Below, piece after piece: positions 26,505-35,482 of a DNA stretch of 64,000 nt. The position numbers and the translations under genes are program-made. Where the stretch lies: the NCBI RefSeq assembly GCF_000498755.1, contig NZ_AXUS01000015.1:25806-89805 (forward strand). The letters are read 5' to 3'. Position 1 is the first letter of the stretch, and each line of letters opens with the position of its first letter. The stretch comes from Clostridioides mangenotii TR. GTDB taxonomy: Bacteria > Bacillota > Clostridia > Peptostreptococcales > Peptostreptococcaceae. Under the pieces are notes generated by a model. The model worked only from the letters and a program-made list of their open reading frames with translations, was not told the origin of the DNA and made no database searches.

Positions 26505-26999
26505 TTATAGATTATTATTCTTATATGTTGTAAAAACATACTCTATATCTTTGTGCTGTTGTTTTTCGCTCTCATATATCATTTCCCAATTTGAATCTTG
26601 ATCTATTCTCGGGAAGAACTTGTCCGCATCATTTACACTGCTGTTCTTAGTTATATACGCTTCTTTACAATAAGGTAAAAGTTGCTTGTAAATCATTTCC
26701 CCACCAATAATGTATACTTCGTCTTCACTGTACTTTGTAACCTCTTTAAGAACTTCTTCTACCGAGTTTAAAACAATAACTCCATCATTTTGAAACGACT
26801 TGTTCTTCGTTAATACTATATTAGTTCTATCTTTTAAAGGTTGCTTTCCTGGAAGAGAATCAAAAGTAGTTCTACCCATTACAACTACATTTCCAATTGT
26901 ATTTTCTTTAAAAAATTTCATATCTGCTGGAATGAACTGAAGTAAATCACCATCATTTCCTATTCCCCAGTTTTTATCTACATTTACTATAGCCTTCAT
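26505..26999 (-). CDS. folA: dihydrofolate reductase
   Basis: 164 aa. IVNVDKNWGIGNDGDLLQFIPADMKFFKE contains the substrate and NADPH sites; VVMGRTTFDSLPG and VYIIGGEMIYKQL are conserved. Regenerates tetrahydrofolate after ThyA turns methylene-THF into DHF, so its place 12 bp after thyA makes sense. Confidence 0.96.
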   Translation of the reverse strand: MKAIVNVDKNWGIGNDGDLLQFIPADMKFFKENTIGNVVVMGRTTFDSLPGKQPLKDRTNIVLTKNKSFQNDGVIVLNSVEEVLKEVTKYSEDEVYIIGGEMIYKQLLPYCKEAYITKNSSVNDADKFFPRIDQDSNWEMIYESEKQQHKDIEYVFTTYKNNNL

Positions 27000-27011
27000 A
27001 TATCCTACCTC

Positions 27012-27842
27012 CTATATAGCAACAGGTATTTTCTTTATTTGTTCATGAGTTTCGTAACCTTCTAAAACAAAATCTTCTACTTTAAAATCATAGAAATCTT
27101 TAACATCCGGATTTATTTTAAGCTTTGGGGCTTTAAATGGCTCTCTGCTAATAAGTTCTTCTACTAATGGTATATGTCTATCGTAAATATGAGCATCTGC
27201 TATAACATGTACAAATTCTCCAACTTCAAATCCAGTAACTTGTGCTAACATGTGAACAAGTATCGCATACTGAGATACATTCCAGTTATTGGCTACTAAA
27301 ACATCGTTTGATCTTTGGTTTAATATAGCATTAAGCTTATTCCCAGTAACATTAAAAGTCATGCTGTATGCACATGGATAAAGATTCATAGCATGTAGAT
27401 CGTCATGATTGTACATATTTACTATTATTCTTCTACTGTAAGGGTTATTTTTTAGATCGTATATAACTCTATCTATTTGATCGAATTCGCCCTCTTTGTA
27501 CTTGTGTTTTTGCGCTATTTGATAACCGTAAGCTTTACCTATAGTTCCTTCTTCGTCCGCCCAAGAATTCCATATTTTACTGTTTAAATCTTTTATATTG
27601 TTAGACTTTCTTTGCCATATCCAAAGAAGTTCATCTATAGCTGCCTTTAAATTTGTAGGTCTAAGTGTAAGTATAGGAAACTCCTCAGATAAATCATATC
27701 TATTTACAACACAGAATTTTTTTACTGTATGAGCTTCCGCTCCATCAAGCCACTTTGCTCTTACTTCTTGTCCTTGTGATGATACCCCTTTTTCTAAAAT
27801 ATCTTTACACATATTTATAAAAATATTATCTGTTTTACTCAA
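27012..27842 (-). CDS. thyA: thymidylate synthase ThyA
   Basis: 276 aa. The catalytic cysteine is C157 in NLYPCAYS, followed by QRSNDV and HIYDRH, the dUMP-binding signatures. The residue after the cysteine is Ala where many ThyA enzymes have His. Makes dTMP from dUMP with methylene-THF. The thyA-folA pair is notable because some relatives such as C. difficile use flavin-dependent ThyX instead. Confidence 0.95.
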   Translation of the reverse strand: MSKTDNIFINMCKDILEKGVSSQGQEVRAKWLDGAEAHTVKKFCVVNRYDLSEEFPILTLRPTNLKAAIDELLWIWQRKSNNIKDLNSKIWNSWADEEGTIGKAYGYQIAQKHKYKEGEFDQIDRVIYDLKNNPYSRRIIVNMYNHDDLHAMNLYPCAYSMTFNVTGNKLNAILNQRSNDVLVANNWNVSQYAILVHMLAQVTGFEVGEFVHVIADAHIYDRHIPLVEELISREPFKAPKLKINPDVKDFYDFKVEDFVLEGYETHEQIKKIPVAI

Positions 27843-28164
27843 AATGAAACCCTCTTTCTTCTTTAGTTTTGTGATAGTTTTTTATTATAAAAATTTTATT
27901 CTATTCGAAAAACAATTCCTTATCACTTGAATTTTTCATTGATTATATTATACATTAATTCAAAGATTTTGTCGCTGTACTCTAGGTTACATAAATGTTA
28001 AATAGACTTTATTTACTAGATTTGAATAACAAATAAATTTAATTTATTGTGAAATTTGAATTTTAAATACACTTGATTATGCTGAGATTATCTCCTTAAA
28101 TTTAACATCCAAGTAAAAGTAAGTTAAAAGTTATACTACTCTTTTCTGAAAATAAGTAAATTAA
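27843..28164. other. AT-rich gap upstream of thyA
   Basis: The 492-bp gap between mrnC and thyA (27843-28334) holds only the mrnC terminator (28165-28199). I see no ORF, riboswitch or tRNA in the rest; it presumably carries the thyA promoter. Confidence 0.4.
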
Positions 28165-28199
28165 ATAAGCATTCGAACAATTACTGCTCGAATGCTTAT
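28165..28199 (-). terminator. terminator of cysS-mrnC
   Basis: ATAAGCATTCGA / TCGAATGCTTAT perfect 12-bp stem with an 11-nt loop, then TTAATTTACTTATTTTC on the minus strand. Confidence 0.85.
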
Positions 28200-28334
28200 G
28201 AAAAAAATTAACATATAGTTTTATGCAACAGCTAATTTAAATAACTTTGTTTCTTATTAATATCATTTAATTTCTTGTTTAATTAGACCCTATTTATACT
28301 GTTTCAGTCTATTAAAGTCAAATTATAATTTATA

Positions 28335-28748
28335 CTATTTTTCAATAAAATTGATACTTTTATTAATTAGGTATTGTAACCTATCCATCTGTTTATCCAG
28401 ATATAGATAACCAATAAGAGCTTCAAACCCTGTTGCGTGTTTGTAGTCTATTATATCACCATTCTTAGGAGATGTATTAGACTTTTGATTTCTTCCTCTT
28501 TTGTAAATTCTATGCTCATCTTCAGTTAATTCATCCTCGATACAATGGATTATATCCGCTTGAGCCTTTGCCTTTACATAATTTATAGCCAATTTATGAA
28601 GATCATTAACTTTTTTATTCTTGTTGCACTTAATTAAGTGATCTCTTATATATGTTTCATATACTGTGTCTCCAATATAAGCAAGTACTAATGGAGACAT
28701 AGTTATAAGGTCACTTTTTCCTAAGATACTTTCTATACTCTTTTCCAC
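28335..28748 (-). CDS. mrnC: Mini-ribonuclease III (MrnC)
   Basis: 137 aa. RNase III catalytic domain without the dsRNA-binding domain: LAYIGDTVYETYIRDHL near the N-terminus and ATGFEALIGYLYL near the C-terminus carry the metal-binding acids. Trims the ends of 23S rRNA precursor. Overlaps the 3' end of cysS by 16 bp, the conserved cysS-mrnC order. Confidence 0.95.
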   Translation of the reverse strand: MEKSIESILGKSDLITMSPLVLAYIGDTVYETYIRDHLIKCNKNKKVNDLHKLAINYVKAKAQADIIHCIEDELTEDEHRIYKRGRNQKSNTSPKNGDIIDYKHATGFEALIGYLYLDKQMDRLQYLINKSINFIEK

Positions 28749-30139
28749 TGTACACCTTGTCTAGTGTCTTCAAGCACTATACCTTTATCTAAAAGTTCTT
28801 GTCTTATCTGATCCGCTAATTCAAACTGCTTGTTTTTCTTAGCTTCGGTTCTTTTATTGATTAGATCTTCAATTTCATCATCTAGAACTTCATCTTTTTT
28901 CTTATTAACTATATTTATTACTCTTGTAAGCTCTTCAAATAAAGCTAAAGACTTCTCTACAAACTCTTTTGATGAGTTTTCATTTACATGAGTATTTATA
29001 AATTTTGCTAATTCAAATATTATACTTACAGCATCTGCAGTATTTAAATCATCATCCATAGCTTCTATATATTTAGCTTTGTATTTATCTAACTCTGGCA
29101 GTAATGCGCTCTCTGTGTCGCTTAAAACAGCATCAGTTATATTAGATAGAGTAAACTCTAGTTTATTTTTAGTGTTGTAAAGTCTCTCAAGTCCAGCTTT
29201 TGCTTGATTAAGCATTTCATCACTAAAGTTAACTGGATTTCTGTAGTGAGCAGATAGCATAAAGAATCTAACTATCTCTAAATCGTAAAGTTTAGATATA
29301 TCCCTTACTGTAAAGAAATTCCCTTTAGATTTACTCATTTTCTCATTGTTTATATTTATATATCCATTGTGCATCCAGTACTTAGCAAATGGCTTTCCAC
29401 TTCTAGCTTCACTTTGAGCTATTTCGTTCTCATGGTGAGGGAATGTTAAATCTTGACCTCCCGCATGTACATCTATAGTTTCACCTAAGTATCTCTTAGA
29501 CATCACAGAACACTCTATATGCCATCCAGGTCTTCCTTCTCCCCATGGACTATCCCATCCAGGTTCATTCTCTTTTTTTGCTTTCCAAAGAACAAAGTCC
29601 ATTGGATTATTCTTTTTATCGTTTATTTCTATTCTTGCACCAGCTTCTAGCTCTTCTTGATTTTGCTTAGAAAGCTTTCCGTATTCATTGAATTTTTTTG
29701 TATCAAAGTATACATCGCCCTCTGATGCGTATGCAAATCCTTTATTTTCTAAATCTTTAATAAAATCTATGATTTGCTCGATATTCTCAGTCACTCTTGG
29801 GTGTACATCCGCTCTTTTTATACCTAAACCATCGCAATCAATAAAATATTCCTTTATATATTTATCAGCAACTTCAGTAGGAGTTATCCCTTCCTCAATG
29901 CTTCTCTTTATAATTTTATCGTCAACATCTGTAAAGTTCTGAACGTAAGTTACATCATATCCTCTGTACTCAAGGTATCTTCTAAAAGTATCAAATATTA
30001 TAAAAGGTCTTGCGTTACCTATATGGATAAAATTGTAAACAGTAGGCCCACAAACGTACATTTTTACCTTTCCTTCTTCTAACGGCACAAATTCTTCTTT
30101 TGACTTACTTAACGTATTATATACCTTCACACTAATCAC
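28733..30139 (-). CDS. cysS: cysteinyl-tRNA synthetase
   Basis: 468 aa, class I. C30 in YVCGPTVY is a zinc ligand for cysteine recognition; the HIGN signature is at 39-42, KMSKSKG is the second signature, and FPHHENEIAQSEA supplies more zinc ligands. Leads cysS-mrnC. No T-box is visible upstream. Confidence 0.98.
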   Translation of the reverse strand: MISVKVYNTLSKSKEEFVPLEEGKVKMYVCGPTVYNFIHIGNARPFIIFDTFRRYLEYRGYDVTYVQNFTDVDDKIIKRSIEEGITPTEVADKYIKEYFIDCDGLGIKRADVHPRVTENIEQIIDFIKDLENKGFAYASEGDVYFDTKKFNEYGKLSKQNQEELEAGARIEINDKKNNPMDFVLWKAKKENEPGWDSPWGEGRPGWHIECSVMSKRYLGETIDVHAGGQDLTFPHHENEIAQSEARSGKPFAKYWMHNGYININNEKMSKSKGNFFTVRDISKLYDLEIVRFFMLSAHYRNPVNFSDEMLNQAKAGLERLYNTKNKLEFTLSNITDAVLSDTESALLPELDKYKAKYIEAMDDDLNTADAVSIIFELAKFINTHVNENSSKEFVEKSLALFEELTRVINIVNKKKDEVLDDEIEDLINKRTEAKKNKQFELADQIRQELLDKGIVLEDTRQGVQWKRV

Positions 30140-30203
30140 CTCACAAGTATTTATTTTAATTATTATTAATTATCATATTATTATATTATAAGTTAAAATC
30201 TGT

Positions 30204-30259
30204 ATAAATAATAGTATTACTACTACTTTTTAGCTTATACACAAATAATAGTAATACTA
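30204..30259. repeat. paired 11-bp palindromes upstream of cysS
   Basis: TAGTATTACTA (30212-30222) and TAGTAATACTA (30249-30259) are each perfect palindromes around one base. They sit in near-identical 19-nt direct repeats, ATAAATAATAGTATTACTA and ACAAATAATAGTAATACTA. They lie just after the 50-aa ORF and upstream of cysS. Could be operator sites or a terminator for the small gene. Confidence 0.5.
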
Positions 30260-30267
30260 GCATTTAT

Positions 30268-30420
30268 TTATTCCTCTAGAAATGAAACCTTTTGCGCTGA
30301 ACATTTTTCATAAGTATCTTGAGAAATAAGTTCCTCATCTTTTAAATCATCCAAAATCGTTAAATACTCACTACAAAGTTCTTGTAACTCCTTTTTTATT
30401 TCATCCATGCTACTATACAT
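30268..30420 (-). CDS. small acidic protein, 50 aa, unknown
   Basis: ATG at 30420 with AGGGGGT 7 nt upstream, stop at 30268. The product begins MYSSMDEIKKELQELCSEYL and continues helical and acidic (TILDDLKDEELISQDTYEKC) to FLEE. Good ribosome site, clean codon usage and isolation in a gap make it likely real. I do not recognise it; it could be a small regulatory helical protein. Two cysteines, no membrane segment. Confidence 0.6.
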   Translation of the reverse strand: MYSSMDEIKKELQELCSEYLTILDDLKDEELISQDTYEKCSAQKVSFLEE

Positions 30421-31131
30421 ATTAATTACCCCCTATAATTAAATAAAAACAACAACAGTACTATTTTTTATGAATTCATCAAATGCAAAAGGTCAACTCT
30501 AATAAAATACTTTTAAGCCCCCACTTAATATGTTTATTACAAAACAAGTATTTTATGTCTGCATAATATATTAAATTTATTCTGCCAAACTCCTTCAGGT
30601 AGTTATTTAAACATATTCGGTTATTTATGATAAAATTTAATAAAGAATTACAATAAAATTATTTAAAACATATCTTACTTCAATTTAATTTATTGTAAAT
30701 GATAAGATATTGTTGATTTTTCTTAAAAGCTATCTAGTTTTTATTTGTAATTTTTTTATCGACACGCAGATTTTTTAATCAACAAGATGTAAAAGTCAAC
30801 TTTTATACGCTTAAATTTTTAAAATAACCTCTTCTCTTAACAACTCAATTAATTTTTTACTACCTGCTATTTTTTCTAAACAAAGTTCTAAAAGAAGTTT
30901 GTTATCTGCTATAAGTTTTCTCAGATTAGAAAATAAAATACATAAAACAAAGAGACACCTGAACGGCAATTCAGATGTCTCAAAGACGGTTAAATTTATT
31001 TTTATTGTTTAAGGAACGACACCTAAAGCCGAATTAGTCTTGATCCTTTCAATTACTATGTTCTTTTCTTATTTTTAGTATATCTCTTAAATAATCCCCA
31101 AATCAAATTAAAGCTGTATGAATATTTACTT
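30421..31131. other. 711-bp gap between the zinc locus and the 50-aa gene
   Basis: It holds a terminator (30952-30981). On the minus strand at about 30811-30935 an open stretch without ATG or ribosome site reads NLRKLIADNKLLLELCLEK, then IAGSKKLIELLREE, and stops. This may be the tail of a decayed gene; I cannot assign it. The rest is AT-rich with nothing recognised. Confidence 0.35.
30952..30981 (-). terminator. probable terminator of the zinc locus
   Basis: GAGACAcCTGAA / TTCAGaTGTCTC hairpin with a 6-nt loop, then TTTGTTTTATG on the minus strand, 150 bp after the last gene. Confidence 0.6.
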
Positions 31132-31983
31132 TTAATATGGATATATATAATCTTCTGTTGGATCTGCGGAATATATATTATTTACATTAATTTGTGGATC
31201 TTCTATACCATTTCTTTCTTCTTTTATTATGGTTCCTTCCACTGTTACCCATGTATCAGACTCCAGCTCACTTCCCTTGTTATACTTACATACAAAACCA
31301 CATGGCGACAAATCTGCTGCACAACATGTCATCATAAGTCTAGCTGCAACAAATTCGTCCTCGTCCATTTCTAGATCCTTATATACAAAACCTTTTATAG
31401 AGATTTTAAACCCTATATATTTATCAATATCCATATATATTTCATTGTACCACTGAGAGAATTCATTATGAGATACTGTTATCTTCTTATTTTCTTCATC
31501 ATATCCATGAAGTAGTATTTCTTCACCAAATACATTTACGGTTACATATTTTCCGCTACCCACTGAATCATTGTCCATATTACTTTTTTTAGATAAATTC
31601 TTTGAATCTCGACTCTTTAGTGCTCCATTATTTTCTCTCATATCATTTGTAGCACCACTAGTTAGATCATTTCCATTTATTAACTTAGATGAGAGATTCT
31701 CTACAGATACTGAACCATGAGGCAATACAAATAGTAGTATAGGTAAAATTAATACAAAACAATGGTATACTCTTTTTCTATATTGTGGTCTATATAAGTT
31801 TCTAATGCTAAAAATAATCCATATGAGCATTACTGCCATTATATAAATCAAATAAGGCATCATTTTAGAAGTTACATAATTCAAGTACTTGCCAGTATAT
31901 ACTAAGTGTAATATTACAACGAAAAAAACAGTATAACAAGAGGTTTCTATAAGAACCTGGTAGTTTAACTCTCTCCCCTTCAT
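31132..31983 (-). CDS. TIGR03943/YcgQ-family membrane protein
   Basis: 283 aa. Two to three N-terminal membrane segments (about 11-30, 39-60, 74-92) are followed by an extracytoplasmic part. The latter half has KISIKGFVYKD, an ARLMMTCCAADLSPCGF cysteine motif and DTWVTVEGTI, which typify the YcgQ/TIGR03943 family found next to YcgR-type permeases. The CC..C motif may bind metal. It overlaps the fused GTPase-permease gene by 4 bp and ends the Zur-headed operon, so a role in metal handling is inferred, not proven. Confidence 0.82.
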   Translation of the reverse strand: MKGRELNYQVLIETSCYTVFFVVILHLVYTGKYLNYVTSKMMPYLIYIMAVMLIWIIFSIRNLYRPQYRKRVYHCFVLILPILLFVLPHGSVSVENLSSKLINGNDLTSGATNDMRENNGALKSRDSKNLSKKSNMDNDSVGSGKYVTVNVFGEEILLHGYDEENKKITVSHNEFSQWYNEIYMDIDKYIGFKISIKGFVYKDLEMDEDEFVAARLMMTCCAADLSPCGFVCKYNKGSELESDTWVTVEGTIIKEERNGIEDPQINVNNIYSADPTEDYIYPY

Positions 31984-33590
31984 AGTAAATAACCTCCTAA
32001 TCCAGTGCTAAAGAATATAGCCACCGTACTATAACATATAAAGAATGTTATTAAAGCTAATTTTACTATGAATTTCGCTGAAAATCCGCTTGACAACATT
32101 ATTATATTTTTTATATCAATCATAGGTCCGAATACAAGGAATCCTATAATAGAGCCTACTGGCAATTTAATTGCAAAACTCCGTGCAATTGTTGCATCTG
32201 AAGAAGAACAAAGTGACAGGAAAAACGCCATTAACATCATAACTACAATAGATATGTATAAATTAGTATCTTTGTGTATCAATAACGTATTTGAAATAAA
32301 TACTTGATAAGATGATGAAATAAATGCTCCTATCATTAGGAATTTCCCCACATTAAAAAACTCCATCTGAGAGTGACGTATGAATAATGCTATTTTATCA
32401 GACAACGTAGTGATATTCTCAATCCCCTCAAAACAACCACAGCTACAAAGATTATTATCAATACTGCTCAATAAAAACTCGCCTCTCGGTTTCCATACAG
32501 AAAATACTATACCAACTAATACAGCTATTATGACCCCCATACAAACTCTAGCAAGTACGATTCTAATGTTTCCATTAAAAGCAACATAAGTAGATAAGAT
32601 TACCACTGGGTTAACAATAGGGGCAACTAATAAAAACACTATTGCAGAAGAAATAGGCACTCCCTTTTTCACAATACTTCTGAAAATAGGTATAGAAGCA
32701 CAATCACATACAGGTAAACAGAACCCCGCTATTATCGAAAATAAAAAGCCTGTACTAATTCTTTTAGGATACTTTCTTTCTAACCATTCCTTTGATATGA
32801 AAACTTGAATTAGCGATGACAGTATTACACCTATCATTAAAAAAGGTAACCCCTGAAGCAATATCCCTAAAAATATATTTATCGTAGTATCAACCTGAAT
32901 AAACATCGTATTAAATAACATTCTAAATACATAATAGAATACAATAAATAACAATATGCAACTACATAATCCATTTATGGGATGAAATTTTTTTTTATAC
33001 AAAAGCTTATCAATCTTTTTAATAGACTTTAAAGGATAAATTTTTACACCTTTATTGATACTATGAATGATTCTTTTAAAGCTAGTGAACCCTTTATTTA
33101 TATTTCTCGCCATAACTATATCACTATTTGCAATCTGCTCTATTAGCGGACTACCTACTTTTCCTATTATAACTTCGAACTTTCCAATATCCACTATATT
33201 AATTACCTTCTGTATCTTGCACAAATCGCATAAAAACTCATCTTTTGGGTTGCTTTTGGATGGTACATATAAAAACATCGATTGAAGAATTGAAAAAGAC
33301 GTAACCCCATTCCATTCTATCCATATCTCATCTATATCGTTATCAAGCAAGTATTCCTTTATTTGCCTAACTACACAATTTTTATCTTTATCAAGTTCTT
33401 TTTTGGAAAAATAAAGAACATCATGATTTGGGTGCTTATCTGCAATCCCTACTTCACCTGACTCAAATTGTATTATACATAATCGTTTCTGTAACATCTT
33501 TTGCCTGTTAAAAAACTGATTCAAAAATGTTGTCTTTCCTGAATACAAAAACCCTGTGATGATGTATACAGGAATATAACTTGCTCTCAT
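31980..33590 (-). CDS. fusion of a G3E (CobW-like) GTPase domain with a YcgR/YraQ-type permease
   Basis: 536 aa. Residues 1-195 resemble a G3E GTPase: Walker A GFLYSGKTT (13-21), QFESGEVG in the place of ENDFGE, and IWIEWNGV. They lack the CxCC metal motif and a clear NKxD. Residues about 205-536 form an eight-or-so-span permease of the UPF0718/DUF318 family with CLPVCDCASIPI (291-302), PIVNPVV and LCSSSDATIARSF. The gene is overlapped on both sides (4 bp each), so it is translated with the G3E GTPase and the YcgQ-like protein. A GTP-gated or chaperone-coupled metal permease is my inference. Confidence 0.82.
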   Translation of the reverse strand: MRASYIPVYIITGFLYSGKTTFLNQFFNRQKMLQKRLCIIQFESGEVGIADKHPNHDVLYFSKKELDKDKNCVVRQIKEYLLDNDIDEIWIEWNGVTSFSILQSMFLYVPSKSNPKDEFLCDLCKIQKVINIVDIGKFEVIIGKVGSPLIEQIANSDIVMARNINKGFTSFKRIIHSINKGVKIYPLKSIKKIDKLLYKKKFHPINGLCSCILLFIVFYYVFRMLFNTMFIQVDTTINIFLGILLQGLPFLMIGVILSSLIQVFISKEWLERKYPKRISTGFLFSIIAGFCLPVCDCASIPIFRSIVKKGVPISSAIVFLLVAPIVNPVVILSTYVAFNGNIRIVLARVCMGVIIAVLVGIVFSVWKPRGEFLLSSIDNNLCSCGCFEGIENITTLSDKIALFIRHSQMEFFNVGKFLMIGAFISSSYQVFISNTLLIHKDTNLYISIVVMMLMAFFLSLCSSSDATIARSFAIKLPVGSIIGFLVFGPMIDIKNIIMLSSGFSAKFIVKLALITFFICYSTVAIFFSTGLGGYLL

Positions 33591-34582
33591 ATCCTCTCAT
33601 TAAATAAATCTTTCAATTTTTGGCGGTCTAAGTTCTCCCCAATTATAGATAAAAAATTTTCTTTAACCGCGGATTCTTCTATTTTTACTTCTCCAGGCAA
33701 GTATTGAAGATTTACAAAGTGATCTTTCTCTTTTAAGATTCCTTTTGCTCTTAAAACAGTTCCATAATTAAATTTTTCTATTTCATTTATCTTTTCTATG
33801 ATTTCTTCGCACTTTACATTATTCTCAAAATATATGGTTATTGTATCAAATACATCATTTGCATTGTGACTATGACTGCAACTACAACATTCATTCGCTC
33901 CGTGATCGCGACAATCATTATTCTCAACAGAATTACAATCCTCATATAAATTACATTTCTGTATATCTTCTTGAATATCTATAAAGTCATTGAACTCTGC
34001 ACTAGTAAGGAAATCATCAAATTGTATATCGTCCCACGAATTTGTGAAAATGCCTGCCTTAGTGTTTATTTTATTAATAATACTCAGAGCAGATTGGCTC
34101 TTTTTATTATTTTCTTCATACCTACTAAATATGATAATATCTGCATTTTTTACCTGATCCTCAAAAAAATCCCCGAAATTCTCCAAATATATCTCACATC
34201 TATTGGCATCTACAACAGTTATTTTTTTTGCTATTTTAATCGATTCACAAATTGAAGGATCTTTACATGCATCTATAACATCGGACAGCTTACTTACACC
34301 AGAAGGTTCTATTATTATTTTATCTGGTTTATACTGATCTATAATCTCATGTAGAGATTTTACGAAATCACCTGAAAGAGTACAACAAATACAACCTGAA
34401 TTCAGTTCTTTAACCAGAAAACCATTGTCTTTCAAAAGTGCTGCATCCATGCTAACTTCTCCAAAATCATTTTCAATTAATGCTATGTTTTGATCCTTAA
34501 ACGATTCTCTTAATAGTTTTTGTATTAATGTGGTCTTTCCTGAACCCAAAAAACCCGATATAACATAAACTTCTCTATTCAT
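33587..34582 (-). CDS. G3E-family GTPase, zinc metallochaperone-like (YciC/ZagA/CobW group)
   Basis: 331 aa. Walker A GFLGSGKTT (10-18), ENDFGEV, metal motif GCICC (63-67) and IIEPSGVS. A Cys/His stretch at 224-240 (CRDHGANECCSCSHSHN) precedes the C-terminal CobW domain (about 245-331). The guanine-specificity NKxD is replaced by FSRYEENN (152-159), an oddity. In B. subtilis the Zur-regulated relative YciC/ZagA supplies zinc to client enzymes under starvation; the znu context supports a zinc role here. Confidence 0.86.
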   Translation of the reverse strand: MNREVYVISGFLGSGKTTLIQKLLRESFKDQNIALIENDFGEVSMDAALLKDNGFLVKELNSGCICCTLSGDFVKSLHEIIDQYKPDKIIIEPSGVSKLSDVIDACKDPSICESIKIAKKITVVDANRCEIYLENFGDFFEDQVKNADIIIFSRYEENNKKSQSALSIINKINTKAGIFTNSWDDIQFDDFLTSAEFNDFIDIQEDIQKCNLYEDCNSVENNDCRDHGANECCSCSHSHNANDVFDTITIYFENNVKCEEIIEKINEIEKFNYGTVLRAKGILKEKDHFVNLQYLPGEVKIEESAVKENFLSIIGENLDRQKLKDLFNERI

Positions 34583-34621
34583 TTTTTTCTCCTTATTTTA
34601 TACAATCCATTTTCTCTAAAA

Positions 34622-35431
34622 TTAACGTAACAACTTAAAGAAAACTCTTTTGAATAATAAAATAAAGGTAAATATTATTACACCTATTAAAACAATTGTT
34701 CCGCCCGGTTTTAATCTTAAATAATAAGATATGAATAAGCCTATAATTGTAAAAACAACCGCAAAAATTATTGAATACAATACAGTTTGCCTATAATTTT
34801 TTGCAAATTGCATTACACAAGCTACGGGTATAACCATCATAGAGGATACAATTAAAGCTCCGACCGTACGAGCTGCAATAGACACAGTAATAGCCGTTAA
34901 TATTGTAAAAATAAAATTAGTTATATTTACTGGAACTCCTGCTAATCTTGCAGATCGTTCGTCAAATGTTATAAAAAATAATTCTTTATACAAAATAATA
35001 AAGGTAATTAAAACTACACAACTTACGATAATTACCATATACATTTCAAAATCACTAATAGCTACTATACTCCCAAAAAGGAAGCTATTAAAATTAGCCG
35101 AGTTTTTAGTAAAGCTGGATAGTATACCAGCTAGTCCTACGCCAGCTGACATTATAATAGCTATAGATATTTCAGAGTATTGAGGAATTTTTTTACGAAT
35201 AAACTCAATCCCCAATGCGGCAATAATACAAAATACTATAGCACCTAAAATGGGGTTTATTCCCAATATCAAGCCTGCCGCTACTCCTGCTAATGAAGTA
35301 TGCGATAATGCATCACCCATCATGGATAGTCTTTTCAATACAATTATAACCCCAATACACGGAATGATCATGGCTAGTAAAATCCCAACTATAAAGGCCC
35401 TTTGCATAAATACATATTCAAATATCTCCAT
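34622..35431 (-). CDS. znuB: zinc ABC transporter permease ZnuB-like
   Basis: 269 aa with about eight membrane segments, ABC-3 family. LSMMGDALSHTSLAGVAAG is the conserved cytoplasmic coupling region and ARTVGALIVSSMMVIPVA the second signature. Works with the ATPase and binding protein encoded upstream to import zinc. The family also moves Mn or Fe; zinc is chosen from the His-rich binding protein and the Fur-type regulator. Confidence 0.9.
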   Translation of the reverse strand: MEIFEYVFMQRAFIVGILLAMIIPCIGVIIVLKRLSMMGDALSHTSLAGVAAGLILGINPILGAIVFCIIAALGIEFIRKKIPQYSEISIAIIMSAGVGLAGILSSFTKNSANFNSFLFGSIVAISDFEMYMVIIVSCVVLITFIILYKELFFITFDERSARLAGVPVNITNFIFTILTAITVSIAARTVGALIVSSMMVIPVACVMQFAKNYRQTVLYSIIFAVVFTIIGLFISYYLRLKPGGTIVLIGVIIFTFILLFKRVFFKLLR

Positions 35432-35482
35432 AAATTTCTACCTCTCTATTGATGGAAAATAATTGTCGCCAATAGGCTCATC

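Noticed and set aside
30140..30200. T-box upstream of cysS
   Set aside because: No GGTACCGCG-type sequence or terminator/antiterminator pair is present.
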